From IMG/VR virus record IMGVR_UViG_3300032285_001768, positions 1-55,919 of that record: DNA of 55,919 nucleotides. One strand, given 5' to 3'. Source of the DNA: a virus. This document shows positions 49,068-54,864 of the stretch, one piece after another (the stretch's first letter is position 1; each line of letters begins with the position of its first letter). The notes below the pieces were generated by a model, which did no database searches, had not been told where the DNA came from, and saw only the letters and a list, made by a program, of their open reading frames with translations. Made by a program: the position numbers and the translations under genes.

Positions 49068-49140
49068 CTCACTTTCTAAGGTTGAATGCCCGGACGGCGT
49101 CCGGTCCGGAGAATATAAAGACTATTGTGCGGCCTGTCAA
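49068..49140 (-). promoter_or_regulatory. strong sigma70-type promoter and 5' hairpin of the LDY-repeat gene
   Basis: Minus strand: TTGACA (49135-49140, perfect), 17-base spacer, TATATT (49112-49117, five of six). The predicted mRNA begins near CCGGACCGG and folds CCGGAC-GGC loop-GTCCGG (49090-49104), followed by TTAGAAAGTGAGAA as the ribosome binding site. This is the best promoter in the window. Confidence 0.85.
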
Positions 49141-49144
49141 GCGG

Positions 49145-49357
49145 CTATTTGAACATACCCCCAATCAGGGACCGGAAGGCCAGCCAGCGGGCCAAATAGG
49201 TCATCGCGGCCCGGAAGTCGGCTTTCTGGCGCTCCAGTCGACGGCGACGGAGCTCGTCCCGGGGCAGGGCATTCGTCCTGGCGTCACCCCCCAATCGCGC
49301 AGGGGGTTTTTTCATGGTTTTGCTGGCCCAACGCGGGGCCTTTCCTTTGAGTCTCAT
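49145..49357 (-). CDS. hypothetical 70-residue basic protein
   Basis: A strongly basic protein: MRLKGKAPRWASKTMKKPPA, LPRDELRRRRLERQKADFRA and AMTYLARWLAFRSLIGGMFK with a hydrophobic, possibly membrane-seeking C terminus. The open frame extends to 49510 over the 137-residue gene, but ATG 49357 with AAAGG nine bases before it, just after that gene's stop, is the natural start. No family recognised. Confidence 0.6.
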   Translation of the reverse strand: MRLKGKAPRWASKTMKKPPARLGGDARTNALPRDELRRRRLERQKADFRAAMTYLARWLAFRSLIGGMFK

Positions 49358-49370
49358 TCTGATTGGCCTT

Positions 49371-49784
49371 TCAATAATCGTCGCGAAGCGCACCGGGGTA
49401 TTTCTGCTCGAGCTCGACAGCCCGGGCATCCGCGGCTTCCCAAGTCTCAAAATCCTCGTCTTCAAGAAGGTCAACAAGGCCCCCATCGGAGTATTCTCGA
49501 ACATGCACATTGAATAGGACTGGCTGACCCTCTTTGATTGCCCGAGGATTCACGTAGGTGTAGCCGTTGCCTCCCTCCAGCTCGATCATACTAATCACCG
49601 AAACCTCATGAGTAGGCGGCGGACTCACCGCGGGTTCAGCTAGGTTCACGGCGAGAATCGTCCATTTGCCCTCGAAATTGTCTTCCGCGGCCTCAAAGGC
49701 ATTTGCAATCGCGTCGGGTTTTGTTTCCCCTTCGACCTCAAGCGTCACCAGCGATTTGTATTCCATTACGACCGTGTATTTCAT
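49371..49784 (-). CDS. hypothetical 137-residue protein, accessory island
   Basis: An acidic protein: MKYTVVMEYKSLVTLEVEGE, TKPDAIANAFEAAEDNFEGK, then a linker and ALFNVHVREYSDGG-like strands, ending EQKYPGALRDDY. The N-terminal beta-alpha unit resembles small phage proteins of the kind that start with YTV...VEAxxxxxAxxxA, but I cannot name a family. Its ATG overlaps the stop of the 110-residue gene (ATGA). Confidence 0.68.
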   Translation of the reverse strand: MKYTVVMEYKSLVTLEVEGETKPDAIANAFEAAEDNFEGKWTILAVNLAEPAVSPPPTHEVSVISMIELEGGNGYTYVNPRAIKEGQPVLFNVHVREYSDGGLVDLLEDEDFETWEAADARAVELEQKYPGALRDDY

Positions 49785-50113
49785 TTTTGATCCCCTTTAA
49801 TTAAGCCCTTCGCCTTGAATGCCCAGCGCCAGTACTTGGCGCTTCGCGGGAGGTTTTTTTGTGAATAGTGCAAGGTGTTCGATTCCCAAACCCCGGTATG
49901 CATATCCATGATCTCGCTGGTCGTCAGATGTTCATTTGGATGACCCTCCGCCGGATAGCAGGACGACCACCTAAATCCGTCGTCTTCCATCATCCAGATC
50001 AGCTCTTTGAACGTGACCGGCTGATCCTCGAAATGGAAACCGTCATCCTCAAGGTCGACTTCGCCGTCGTCAGCGACGGAGTAGTTTTCCCAGCACTTCG
50101 TAACCAAAATCAT
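49781..50113 (-). CDS. hypothetical 110-residue phage protein
   Basis: An acidic, Trp-rich protein: MILVTKCWENYSVADDGEVD, then FEDQPVTFKELIWMMEDDGF, RWSSCYPAEGHPNEHLTTSE and EIMDMHTGVWESNTLHYSQK. I recognise the order FEDxxVxFxELxxxxxxxxxxxSxxxxxxxxxxWxSxxxxxxY from uncharacterised phage proteins. Function unknown. It has its own TTGACG/TATAGT promoter and AGAAAGGAG site. Confidence 0.75.
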   Translation of the reverse strand: MILVTKCWENYSVADDGEVDLEDDGFHFEDQPVTFKELIWMMEDDGFRWSSCYPAEGHPNEHLTTSEIMDMHTGVWESNTLHYSQKNLPRSAKYWRWAFKAKGLIKGDQK

Positions 50114-50132
50114 CGCTTTCTCCTTTCTAAGT

Positions 50133-50188
50133 CGGGCTCAACCGCTGAACCCGAGCCGCAACTATAACTGGTTTTTTTACTCCGTCAA
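50133..50188 (-). promoter_or_regulatory. promoter and 5' hairpin of the 110-residue gene
   Basis: Minus strand: TTGACG (50183-50188), 16-base spacer with an A-run, TATAGT (50161-50166), then hairpin CGGGTTCA-GCGGT-TGAGCCCG (50133-50153, one G-U pair) near the predicted 5' end and TTAGAAAGGAG before the start. The -35 overlaps the end of the nuclease gene. Confidence 0.75.
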
Positions 50189-50590
50189 CCGCAAGTGCAT
50201 CATGTTCCAGATTGGGCCGTTGGCCGGCCACGACTCTAGCGGCTCAAGGTCAATCCCGTCACGGAGCAATGCCGCGGCCTGACTTCCACGGTAGAGCATA
50301 AGCTCTGCTTTTGCGACGTTAGTTGTCCCGGGCGGGTGATACTGGACCAGTATGAACGTCGGGCAACCAACTTCCGCATGCGCCATGTGGAAGGAAACTT
50401 GGTGAGGGCTTAGGGACACTTGCCTACCCCGCTTCACGACCTTCAACTCAAGCAGCACGAACTTCGCGGGTTTACGAAACGCGATCAGAACGTCCGGTAT
50501 CCCAAGATTGACGCGGGATTCAATCCGGGTCATCCGACTCAAGGGCAGGTTCTCCCTCAGCCGGTTGTACAACGATTGCTCGGGCTTCAC
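50177..50590 (-). CDS. PD-(D/E)XK / VRR-NUC-like nuclease
   Basis: A 137-residue protein with the nuclease core RIESRVNLGIPDVLIAF, then FVLLELKVVKRGRQVSLSPH and QVSFHMAHAEVGCPTFILVQ: the catalytic PD and ELK are spaced as in small phage endonucleases related to Holliday junction resolvases. The N-terminal KPEQSLYNRLRENL is typical of the group. Start GTG 50590 overlaps the small terminase by 71 bases; ATG 50533 would cut off conserved sequence. It may resolve branched DNA before or during packaging, next to the small terminase. Confidence 0.82.
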   Translation of the reverse strand: MKPEQSLYNRLRENLPLSRMTRIESRVNLGIPDVLIAFRKPAKFVLLELKVVKRGRQVSLSPHQVSFHMAHAEVGCPTFILVQYHPPGTTNVAKAELMLYRGSQAAALLRDGIDLEPLESWPANGPIWNMMHLRLTE

Positions 50591-51242
50591 TTAGGTCCTT
50601 CAGGGTTTGAGTTGGGTCGAAGGGCGGGTCGACTTCAAGAGACTTGCCAATTTCCGTCATGGGAAGGTCAATGATCTCTTTAGGCGGCGGTCCGCCATAC
50701 AAGGCTTTTAGTTCTGCCAGCTTGCGCTCTACTTCCTCGCGGCTCATCGAGTCAATGGTGCCGTGTCGGATCTCCTTCCTATCCACGTAGATCGTCCCTA
50801 AAGCCTGTCCACGGCGATATTCAGCCTGTACGGCAGCGCCGTATGCCCCCGCGGCGAGGGCCGCGTCACGGATCGTCTGCATATCGCGCATATGCCGTTC
50901 ATATGTCGTCCCGTACCGTTGCGCCAGTTGGCTACGGTATTCCTGGATCGCAGCAACAATATGCGGGTTTTTTTTCGGGTTAGTTAGGTCGTTGCCGCTT
51001 TGACTAGCGCGGACCTCGGTATACCCCGCACGGATCGCGGCTTCTTTTAAAGTGACCTCTCCGCAGCCCGCTACAAACTCCTGTACAAATTTCCACTCCT
51101 TTGGGGACAGGGGCTTGTTTTGGTCTTCAAATTTGGCAACGGGTGTCGCTAATTTGTCATTTACCGCCCCCGCAACGGTCTTTGGGATGGTTTTCTGGGT
51201 CAAAACCTTGCTGACCCGGGTTGGACGACCGCCTTTGTTCAT
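50520..51242 (-). CDS. terminase small subunit
   Basis: A 240-residue DNA-recognition subunit of the packaging motor. LSPKEWKFVQEFVAGCG, then VTLKEAAIRAGYTE, SGNDLTNPKKNPHIVAAIQE is the Terminase_2-type helix-turn-helix core (about residues 45-105), followed by a helical oligomerisation region (RDMQTIRDAALAAGAYGAAV) and a C-terminal acidic tail with SMSREEVERKLAEL. It is separated from the large subunit by the accessory island. The intergenic repeats directly upstream could be its packaging site. Confidence 0.88.
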   Translation of the reverse strand: MNKGGRPTRVSKVLTQKTIPKTVAGAVNDKLATPVAKFEDQNKPLSPKEWKFVQEFVAGCGEVTLKEAAIRAGYTEVRASQSGNDLTNPKKNPHIVAAIQEYRSQLAQRYGTTYERHMRDMQTIRDAALAAGAYGAAVQAEYRRGQALGTIYVDRKEIRHGTIDSMSREEVERKLAELKALYGGPPPKEIIDLPMTEIGKSLEVDPPFDPTQTLKDLSEARAIVVQPAEGEPALESDDPD

Positions 51243-51543
51243 TTTTTCAGGTTCCTATAGAGTTTTTTACCCAAGAGTAAGTTTTTTTTTTTTCAAAAAA
51301 GAGGTGCGCGCGATTTTTATAAGAATTACGTCTGTAGACATAGTGTGATGGAGTGTGTAGTCGTAACCTATTGTTTTCATTCACTTATTACGTCATTACG
51401 TCTATTACGTCTATTCCCACAAAAAAAATATTTTTTTTTAAATTCTAGCCAGCAGTCTATGTAAACCCCCTTTTGCCGTAAGCCCCGTGGTCCGTGGTCC
51501 GTGATCTCTCAACCTAACCCCTTGATCCATAACGACTTCCCTC
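51243..51543. other. AT-rich intergenic region upstream of small terminase with iteron-like repeats
   Basis: 301 bases without a gene, with homopolymer runs (thirteen T around 51283-51295, A and T runs at 51420-51440). ATTACGTC is repeated: tandem copies at 51387-51394, 51395-51403 and 51404-51412 and a further copy at 51325-51333. A period-7 repeat (cccgtggtccgtggtccgtgatc) is at 51484-51506. No clear sigma70 promoter was found for the terminase direction. Candidate roles are packaging (pac) site, replication origin or regulator site. Confidence 0.6.
51325..51412. repeat. ATTACGTC(T) iteron-like repeats
   Basis: Four copies of ATTACGTC, three of them in tandem with 8- and 9-base periods, within 88 bases. 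Such short tandem copies in an AT-rich gap typically bind a protein repeatedly. The partner is not known; the small terminase gene begins 80-160 bases away. Confidence 0.75.
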
Positions 51544-51813
51544 CTACTGCATCCATTCTCTGTTCCGTTCCTCTGTTTCCCGTCTGGCTATCAGGCGTAG
51601 GGATCGCAGTAGTGTTTCGGCTGGGATGAGTTCGCCGACTTGGAAGTTTTGGATGTTTGCTGTGAGGGTTTCGGGTTTTAGTGTAAGAGGTGGGCCGAAA
51701 AGGAGGTAGTCGATGTCGTTGACTTTGATGCGGTAGAGCTGGAGGAGCCCTGGGTATTCGGAGGGTTCTTCGTCGTCCTTTGGCGGGTCTGGGGGTTTGG
51801 TTCGGGGTTTCAT
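51544..51813 (-). CDS. hypothetical 89-residue phage protein
   Basis: An 89-residue protein with Pro/acidic start (PRTKPPDPPKDDEEPSEYPG), a strand (LLQLYRIKVNDIDYLLFGPP) and a helical end with LLRSLRLIARRETEERNREW. No family recognised. Its start overlaps the stop of the preceding small gene in ATGA style with no own ribosome site, which indicates coupled translation. Confidence 0.66.
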   Translation of the reverse strand: MKPRTKPPDPPKDDEEPSEYPGLLQLYRIKVNDIDYLLFGPPLTLKPETLTANIQNFQVGELIPAETLLRSLRLIARRETEERNREWMQ

Positions 51814-52040
51814 TTGTTGAGCTTGTGCATGTCCGCTTGGAGTTGTCGGACGTTTTGGTAGAAGAGTTCGGTCATGGCGTTTTTGAGCTTTCTGGCCTCG
51901 TGGACTTGGCTAGCTAAGGTATCCATTTGGCAGTTTTGGACCTCGATTCGTCGGCGAAGACTGTTGATGTATTCCTTGAGGGAAATATCGGTGATTTCGA
52001 CGGGGGGTTCATCGGTGGAGAAGATGGCGGGTCTAAGCAT
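51810..52040 (-). CDS. hypothetical 76-residue coiled-coil protein
   Basis: A 76-residue helical protein: PVEITDISLKEYINSLRRRI, then EVQNCQMDTLASQVHEARKL and MTELFYQNVRQLQADMHKLN. The heptad pattern suggests a coiled coil. ATG 52040 after AGGACAACCAAA is the likely start; the longer frame to 52229 overlaps the zinc-ribbon gene and reads Thr/Arg/Asn shadow sequence. Overlaps both neighbours. Confidence 0.62.
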   Translation of the reverse strand: MLRPAIFSTDEPPVEITDISLKEYINSLRRRIEVQNCQMDTLASQVHEARKLKNAMTELFYQNVRQLQADMHKLNK

Positions 52041-52284
52041 TTTGGTTGTCCTGTTCCTGTTGTTCCTGTTCGTCGTCGGTGTCGGTGTCGTCGGACGAGT
52101 GGTTAGCGTTGTAGAAGTTAAAAACCTTGGTCCATGTTTCTTGGGGCACTTCGACTGTGCGGGTAATGGTGAGGCATTCACCGCATCGGGTGCGGCGGAA
52201 GACCCAGAAGAAGTCCGCGTTGGGTTCAATGTATTGGCGGGTGTCTATGGTCCGGGTTTTGGCTGAACAGTTTGGGCATTTCAT
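52033..52284 (-). CDS. NrdR-type zinc-ribbon protein (small)
   Basis: An 83-residue protein. MKCPNCSAKTRTIDTRQY and, after about 15 residues, VFRRTRCGECLTITRTVEV give a CxxC-x25-CxxC zinc ribbon of the NrdR N-terminal type (CPxC ... T.V.DSR ... RRRxCxxC). The rest is an acidic tail with Asp/Gln. It has no ATP-cone. Its ATG overlaps the stop of an upstream micro-ORF that repeats the same first nine residues. A DNA-binding regulatory role is possible. Confidence 0.75.
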   Translation of the reverse strand: MKCPNCSAKTRTIDTRQYIEPNADFFWVFRRTRCGECLTITRTVEVPQETWTKVFNFYNANHSSDDTDTDDEQEQQEQDNQNA

Positions 52285-52334
52285 AGCGGCTCCCGGGCCT
52301 GTTCATTCTTGGCTGAACAATTGGGGCATTTCAT
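52281..52334 (-). CDS. 17-residue micro-ORF duplicating a zinc knuckle start
   Basis: Minus-strand frame MKCPNCSAKNEQAREPL. Its first nine residues are identical to those of the downstream zinc-ribbon gene, and the DNA of the two starts is similar over about 25 bases. Its ATG overlaps the stop of the upstream gene (ATGA) and its TGA overlaps the start of the downstream gene (ATGA), so a ribosome could pass through all three. It may be a leader created by duplication, or the remains of a second zinc-ribbon copy. Confidence 0.4.
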   Translation of the reverse strand: MKCPNCSAKNEQAREPL

Positions 52335-52771
52335 TCCAGTTCCAGTTCTGGATAGCCTTCAAACGGCGGCAGGGGGAGCGTGCGCAGGAGTTTGTAGTGT
52401 TCTGGCTCTTGGTCCATGGTCCATGAATCTGGATCGGTTGAGGCGCGTCTGGAGTGTTCGTGGCTGCGGTCGCGGTCGCGTGGCGGGGATGGGTTTTTTG
52501 GTCGGCTGGGGGCGGGAGTGAAGGTGACGAGGGATTCTTTTTGGTTGGTGAGGCGGTAGGCCCATAGGACGCGGGAGCTGCCTTCTTTGATGCAGACTTG
52601 TCGTCGGGTGATGAGTTTGTGTCGCATGAGGCGTTGGAGTGCGCTTTCGAGGGCGATGACGCTTGTGCCTTGTACGTAGATCATCCCGAGGGTGCTTTCG
52701 CCGTTGGTTTGGAAGTAGGCTTGGATGCGGTCGAGGACGGCGTTGTATTTGTGGTTAGGGTTGAGTTTCAT
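52331..52771 (-). CDS. winged-helix-like DNA-binding protein candidate
   Basis: A 146-residue protein. The first 70 residues (KYNAVLDRIQAYFQTNGEST, then GTSVIALESALQRLMRHKLI, RRQVCIKEGSSRVLWAYRLT) look like a winged helix: a helical triplet followed by a beta hairpin. The C-terminal half is Pro/Arg/Ser-rich and probably disordered. ATG 52771 overlaps the upstream stop (ATGA). Probably a small early regulator; no specific family recognised. Confidence 0.65.
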   Translation of the reverse strand: MKLNPNHKYNAVLDRIQAYFQTNGESTLGMIYVQGTSVIALESALQRLMRHKLITRRQVCIKEGSSRVLWAYRLTNQKESLVTFTPAPSRPKNPSPPRDRDRSHEHSRRASTDPDSWTMDQEPEHYKLLRTLPLPPFEGYPELELE

Positions 52772-53292
52772 TTCATGATCCCTGTGCGGAAGAGGAGCGC
52801 CGTGAGCCATGATTTCTGGCACTGGTCGAGATCGCGTTGGGTTTTTTTGAGTGCGGCTTCGAGTTTGGAGCTGTGTTCGCAGACGATGGAGTAGCTGGCC
52901 TCTAGCTCGGCGAGTTTTTGTTGGAGTTGTTCTGTCCCTCTTTTGTAGAGGTTGTATTCGGTTTGGACGTCGGCGGGGTGGCGCGTAGAAGTCTGGGGGT
53001 AGATGTTCCGTGCTTGGTCTTGGAATGGAGGAATGCTGGCTTTGGCGCGGTTGAGTGCGCGTTCGAGGTCTTCGAAGGCTTCGTCTTCGGGGGTTTTGTC
53101 TGTGAATTTGGCGGTAAACATGAGTTCTTCCTTTCTATAGAGTGGGATGAGTTGCGCGTGAGTCAGTAGTGTAGGGGAAAACCAGCTTTTGTGCATGGCC
53201 AGGGCTTGAACGTGGAGGTGTTCCGTGGTCCGTGGTTCGATGACCGCGAGCCAGGCGGTGGGTTCAGGGTCTAGAAGGGTGCTTCTTGGCAT
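52768..53292 (-). CDS. early protein with EPTAW/PLYR module and coiled coil
   Basis: A protein of about 174 residues. The first 55 residues (LLDPEPTAWLAVIEPRTTEH, then QLIPLYRKEEL) match the EPxAW...PLY plan seen in Ea22-like small phage proteins. A helical, charged part follows (EDEAFEDLERALNRAKASIP, then KRGTEQLQQKLAELEASYSI) with coiled coil to the end. An internal ATG at 53121 has a strong AGAAAGGAAG site and could produce a shorter 117-residue form; the EPxAW match favours the longer start at 53292, whose own site is poor. Confidence 0.55.
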   Translation of the reverse strand: MPRSTLLDPEPTAWLAVIEPRTTEHLHVQALAMHKSWFSPTLLTHAQLIPLYRKEELMFTAKFTDKTPEDEAFEDLERALNRAKASIPPFQDQARNIYPQTSTRHPADVQTEYNLYKRGTEQLQQKLAELEASYSIVCEHSSKLEAALKKTQRDLDQCQKSWLTALLFRTGIMK

Positions 53293-53420
53293 TGGGACAG
53301 GTCGAGTTTGGGTTTGCGTTGGCGTTTGATTTTCTGCACGATGTGAGGATATGGCGGCATATGCCAGACCCACCGTACTACATTGCCTTCGTCGTCGAGG
53401 ATTCCGTATTTAAGGAGCAT
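53271..53420 (-). CDS. hypothetical 49-residue early protein
   Basis: A short protein: MLLKYGILDDEGNVVRWVWH, then PPYPHIVQKIKRQRKPKLDL. ATG 53420 follows AAGGAGAAGAACA. The frame opens further upstream but runs over the preceding gene. It overlaps genes on both sides. The LDDEGNVVRW start recalls small phage proteins that read VLxDEGxVVRxxxxxxxA; function unknown. Confidence 0.6.
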   Translation of the reverse strand: MLLKYGILDDEGNVVRWVWHMPPYPHIVQKIKRQRKPKLDLSQCQEAPF

Positions 53421-53760
53421 TGTTCTTCTCCTTGAGTTTGGCCTCAAGGGCTTGGTAAATATTTCTGATGTTGTATGTTCCCATGAACCAAGTTTTAAGT
53501 TTGTTATGCACGTTATCAATCTCCTCGTCTGTTAGCCCGACCCACTGGCGCTGTGAATCAAAGCTTTTATTAGCTAACTCAAGCGCGTTCTTCAGCCGGT
53601 GCAACTCAATCTCAATGTCCTTAAGTTTTCTAATTGCTTCAAATGTTTTGTCGTGTTGCATATCATCTCCTTTAAAGCTTACGTCTTCGTACCAACTGTT
53701 AGGGTAAGCTTGTTTAAAATTATCTAAAACATTCCATGCACTGCGTAGCAGGTCAACCAC
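53410..53760 (-). CDS. early protein with RQWVGLTDEE C-terminal module
   Basis: A protein of about 116 residues, start GTG 53760 after AAGGAG. Its N-terminal part is a charged helix (SFKGDDMQHDKTFEAIRKLK). The C-terminal 50 residues, QRQWVGLTDEEIDNVHNKLK to QALEAKLKEKN, repeat the same module present in the neighbouring 97-residue gene. The QWVGLTDEE phrase occurs in many small phage proteins; its function is not known. A longer ATG start at 53808 would overlap the neighbour by 56 bases. Confidence 0.65.
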   Translation of the reverse strand: MVDLLRSAWNVLDNFKQAYPNSWYEDVSFKGDDMQHDKTFEAIRKLKDIEIELHRLKNALELANKSFDSQRQWVGLTDEEIDNVHNKLKTWFMGTYNIRNIYQALEAKLKEKNNAP

Positions 53761-54046
53761 CGTTTTTCTCCTTGAGCTTGGCTTCGATGGCTTGAACAAC
53801 CATTTCAATGTGCTGAGGTGGAATTACAAACAGTTCCAACATGTGTTTGACTTCCTCATCCGTCAGCCCGACCCACTGGCGCGGGGCAGCGTAAAGAGGT
53901 CTAATACCTTCAAACGGGTCATGCGTGACCATTCCGTGTTTGTCATACCACGCAGCCGGCTCCTGCTTATAAACCTCAGACTCAGGGATTTCCTGCATCA
54001 CTACCTTCTCTCCATCGAACCATGTCTTTGTGATGTGCGTTGTCAT
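53753..54046 (-). CDS. early protein with EPAAW/PLY and RQWVGLTDEE modules
   Basis: A 97-residue protein: after a short start (TTHITKTWFDGEKVVMQEIP) comes QEPAAWYDKHG and GIRPLYAAPRQWVGLTDEEV, then a helix with QAIEAKLKEKNGG. It combines the EPxAW...PLY plan of Ea22-like proteins with the QWVGLTDEE end found again in the downstream gene. ATG 54046 follows GAGGAG. Function unknown; such genes are typical of early phage regions. Confidence 0.72.
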   Translation of the reverse strand: MTTHITKTWFDGEKVVMQEIPESEVYKQEPAAWYDKHGMVTHDPFEGIRPLYAAPRQWVGLTDEEVKHMLELFVIPPQHIEMVVQAIEAKLKEKNGG

Positions 54047-54300
54047 GTGCTCTTCTCCTCGTTGGGCCACTGCGCCCACATAATCGGTTTGCCAACCAAA
54101 TGCTCTTTCTCAAGCACCGCCGTCACAAATTCCAACGGTGATACTTGAACCAGTTCTGTTTGCGCCAGCCTATCGCGCAGGGCGTTGATGGCTACGCTTT
54201 TGCGAAACACCATGTGACCTTCCGCATCAAAAATCATGTCATCTGGGTCAGCAGCCATTAACGCCTCTAGCGCCTGTTGCATAAGTTCGCGGTCAGTCAT
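54043..54300 (-). CDS. hypothetical 85-residue early protein
   Basis: An 85-residue protein: TDRELMQQALEALMAADPDD, then RKSVAINALRDRLAQTELVQ, FVTAVLEKEHLVGKP. The start TDRELMxxALxALxxxD and INALRxRLA are common in small early phage proteins of unknown function. ATG 54300 after AGGGAG is used; a TTG at 54306 is possible. ATGA overlaps with the next gene. Confidence 0.7.
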   Translation of the reverse strand: MTDRELMQQALEALMAADPDDMIFDAEGHMVFRKSVAINALRDRLAQTELVQVSPLEFVTAVLEKEHLVGKPIMWAQWPNEEKST

Positions 54301-54500
54301 AGCCAACTCCCTTGCAAAACATACGCCTTCTTGCCCATTTGACGCACATCAATCTGGCGCACTTTGAGCTTTAGTTTCTTGGCGTAATACCGCGCTCGGC
54401 CCAGTGATGGGGTACGGATAAAGTTTCTGCCGCCGCCTTTGGGGTAATCAATCCAACGACAACATACGTAGTACAGTTTCTTGGGCCAGCAGTGTTTCAT
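54297..54500 (-). CDS. hypothetical 67-residue basic early protein
   Basis: A basic protein: MKHCWPKKLYYVCCRWIDYP, KGGGRNFIRTPSLGRARYYA and KKLKLKVRQIDVRQMGKKAY. ATG 54500 overlaps the upstream stop (ATGA). It has Cys and Trp residues near the start but no recognisable zinc site. No family recognised. Confidence 0.62.
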   Translation of the reverse strand: MKHCWPKKLYYVCCRWIDYPKGGGRNFIRTPSLGRARYYAKKLKLKVRQIDVRQMGKKAYVLQGSWL

Positions 54501-54802
54501 GGCTGCTTGGTCCGTGAAGCGTGTTGCACGGCCCATGCAAAGGCGTAGATGTCCCCGTCGACCACTGTGAGCCCGTACTCTGTGATGAGCTTGTTGATAT
54601 CCGACTCTGTCAGGTCGAATGTTTCCTGCGGGATGACGTAGTTGGGCTTATTGCCGGAAAAGGTTTTGACTGGTTTAGCCATTTGGCCAGCAAGATATGC
54701 GGCTTTGAGGACATCCTGTTGGTTGCCAACGCGCAATAGTTGCTGTTGAAGGCCGGCAATAATTGCCTTCAGCGTTTCAATTTCTTCGATTAACTCGTTC
54801 AC
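54497..54802 (-). CDS. hypothetical 101-residue early protein
   Basis: A 101-residue protein with an N-terminal coiled coil (ELIEEIETLKAIIAGLQQQL) and a compact rest (YVIPQETFDLTESDINKLIT, DGDIYAFAWAVQHASRTKQP). The end with FAxAV...A resembles small early phage proteins (often ending FARAI). It is the first gene after a strong terminator; a ribosome site (AGGAGAAAG) precedes it. Function unknown. Confidence 0.67.
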   Translation of the reverse strand: MNELIEEIETLKAIIAGLQQQLLRVGNQQDVLKAAYLAGQMAKPVKTFSGNKPNYVIPQETFDLTESDINKLITEYGLTVVDGDIYAFAWAVQHASRTKQP

Positions 54803-54818
54803 TCTTCTTTCTCCTGGT

Positions 54819-54849
54819 TAAAAAACGGAGCGGGGAGGTCCCCGCTCCG
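54819..54849 (-). terminator. strong intrinsic terminator in early region
   Basis: CGGAGCGGGGA and TCCCCGCTCCG (54826-54836, 54839-54849) make an 11-bp perfect stem with a 2-base loop; on the minus strand six T residues follow. It ends the transcript of the acidic-tail protein and its upstream genes. Confidence 0.9.
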
Positions 54850-54864
54850 GCCTTGCAGACTTAA

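Noticed and set aside
49358-49510. N-terminal extension of the 70-residue basic gene
   Set aside because: It overlaps the 137-residue gene and has no ribosome site, while ATG 49357 has one right after that gene's stop.
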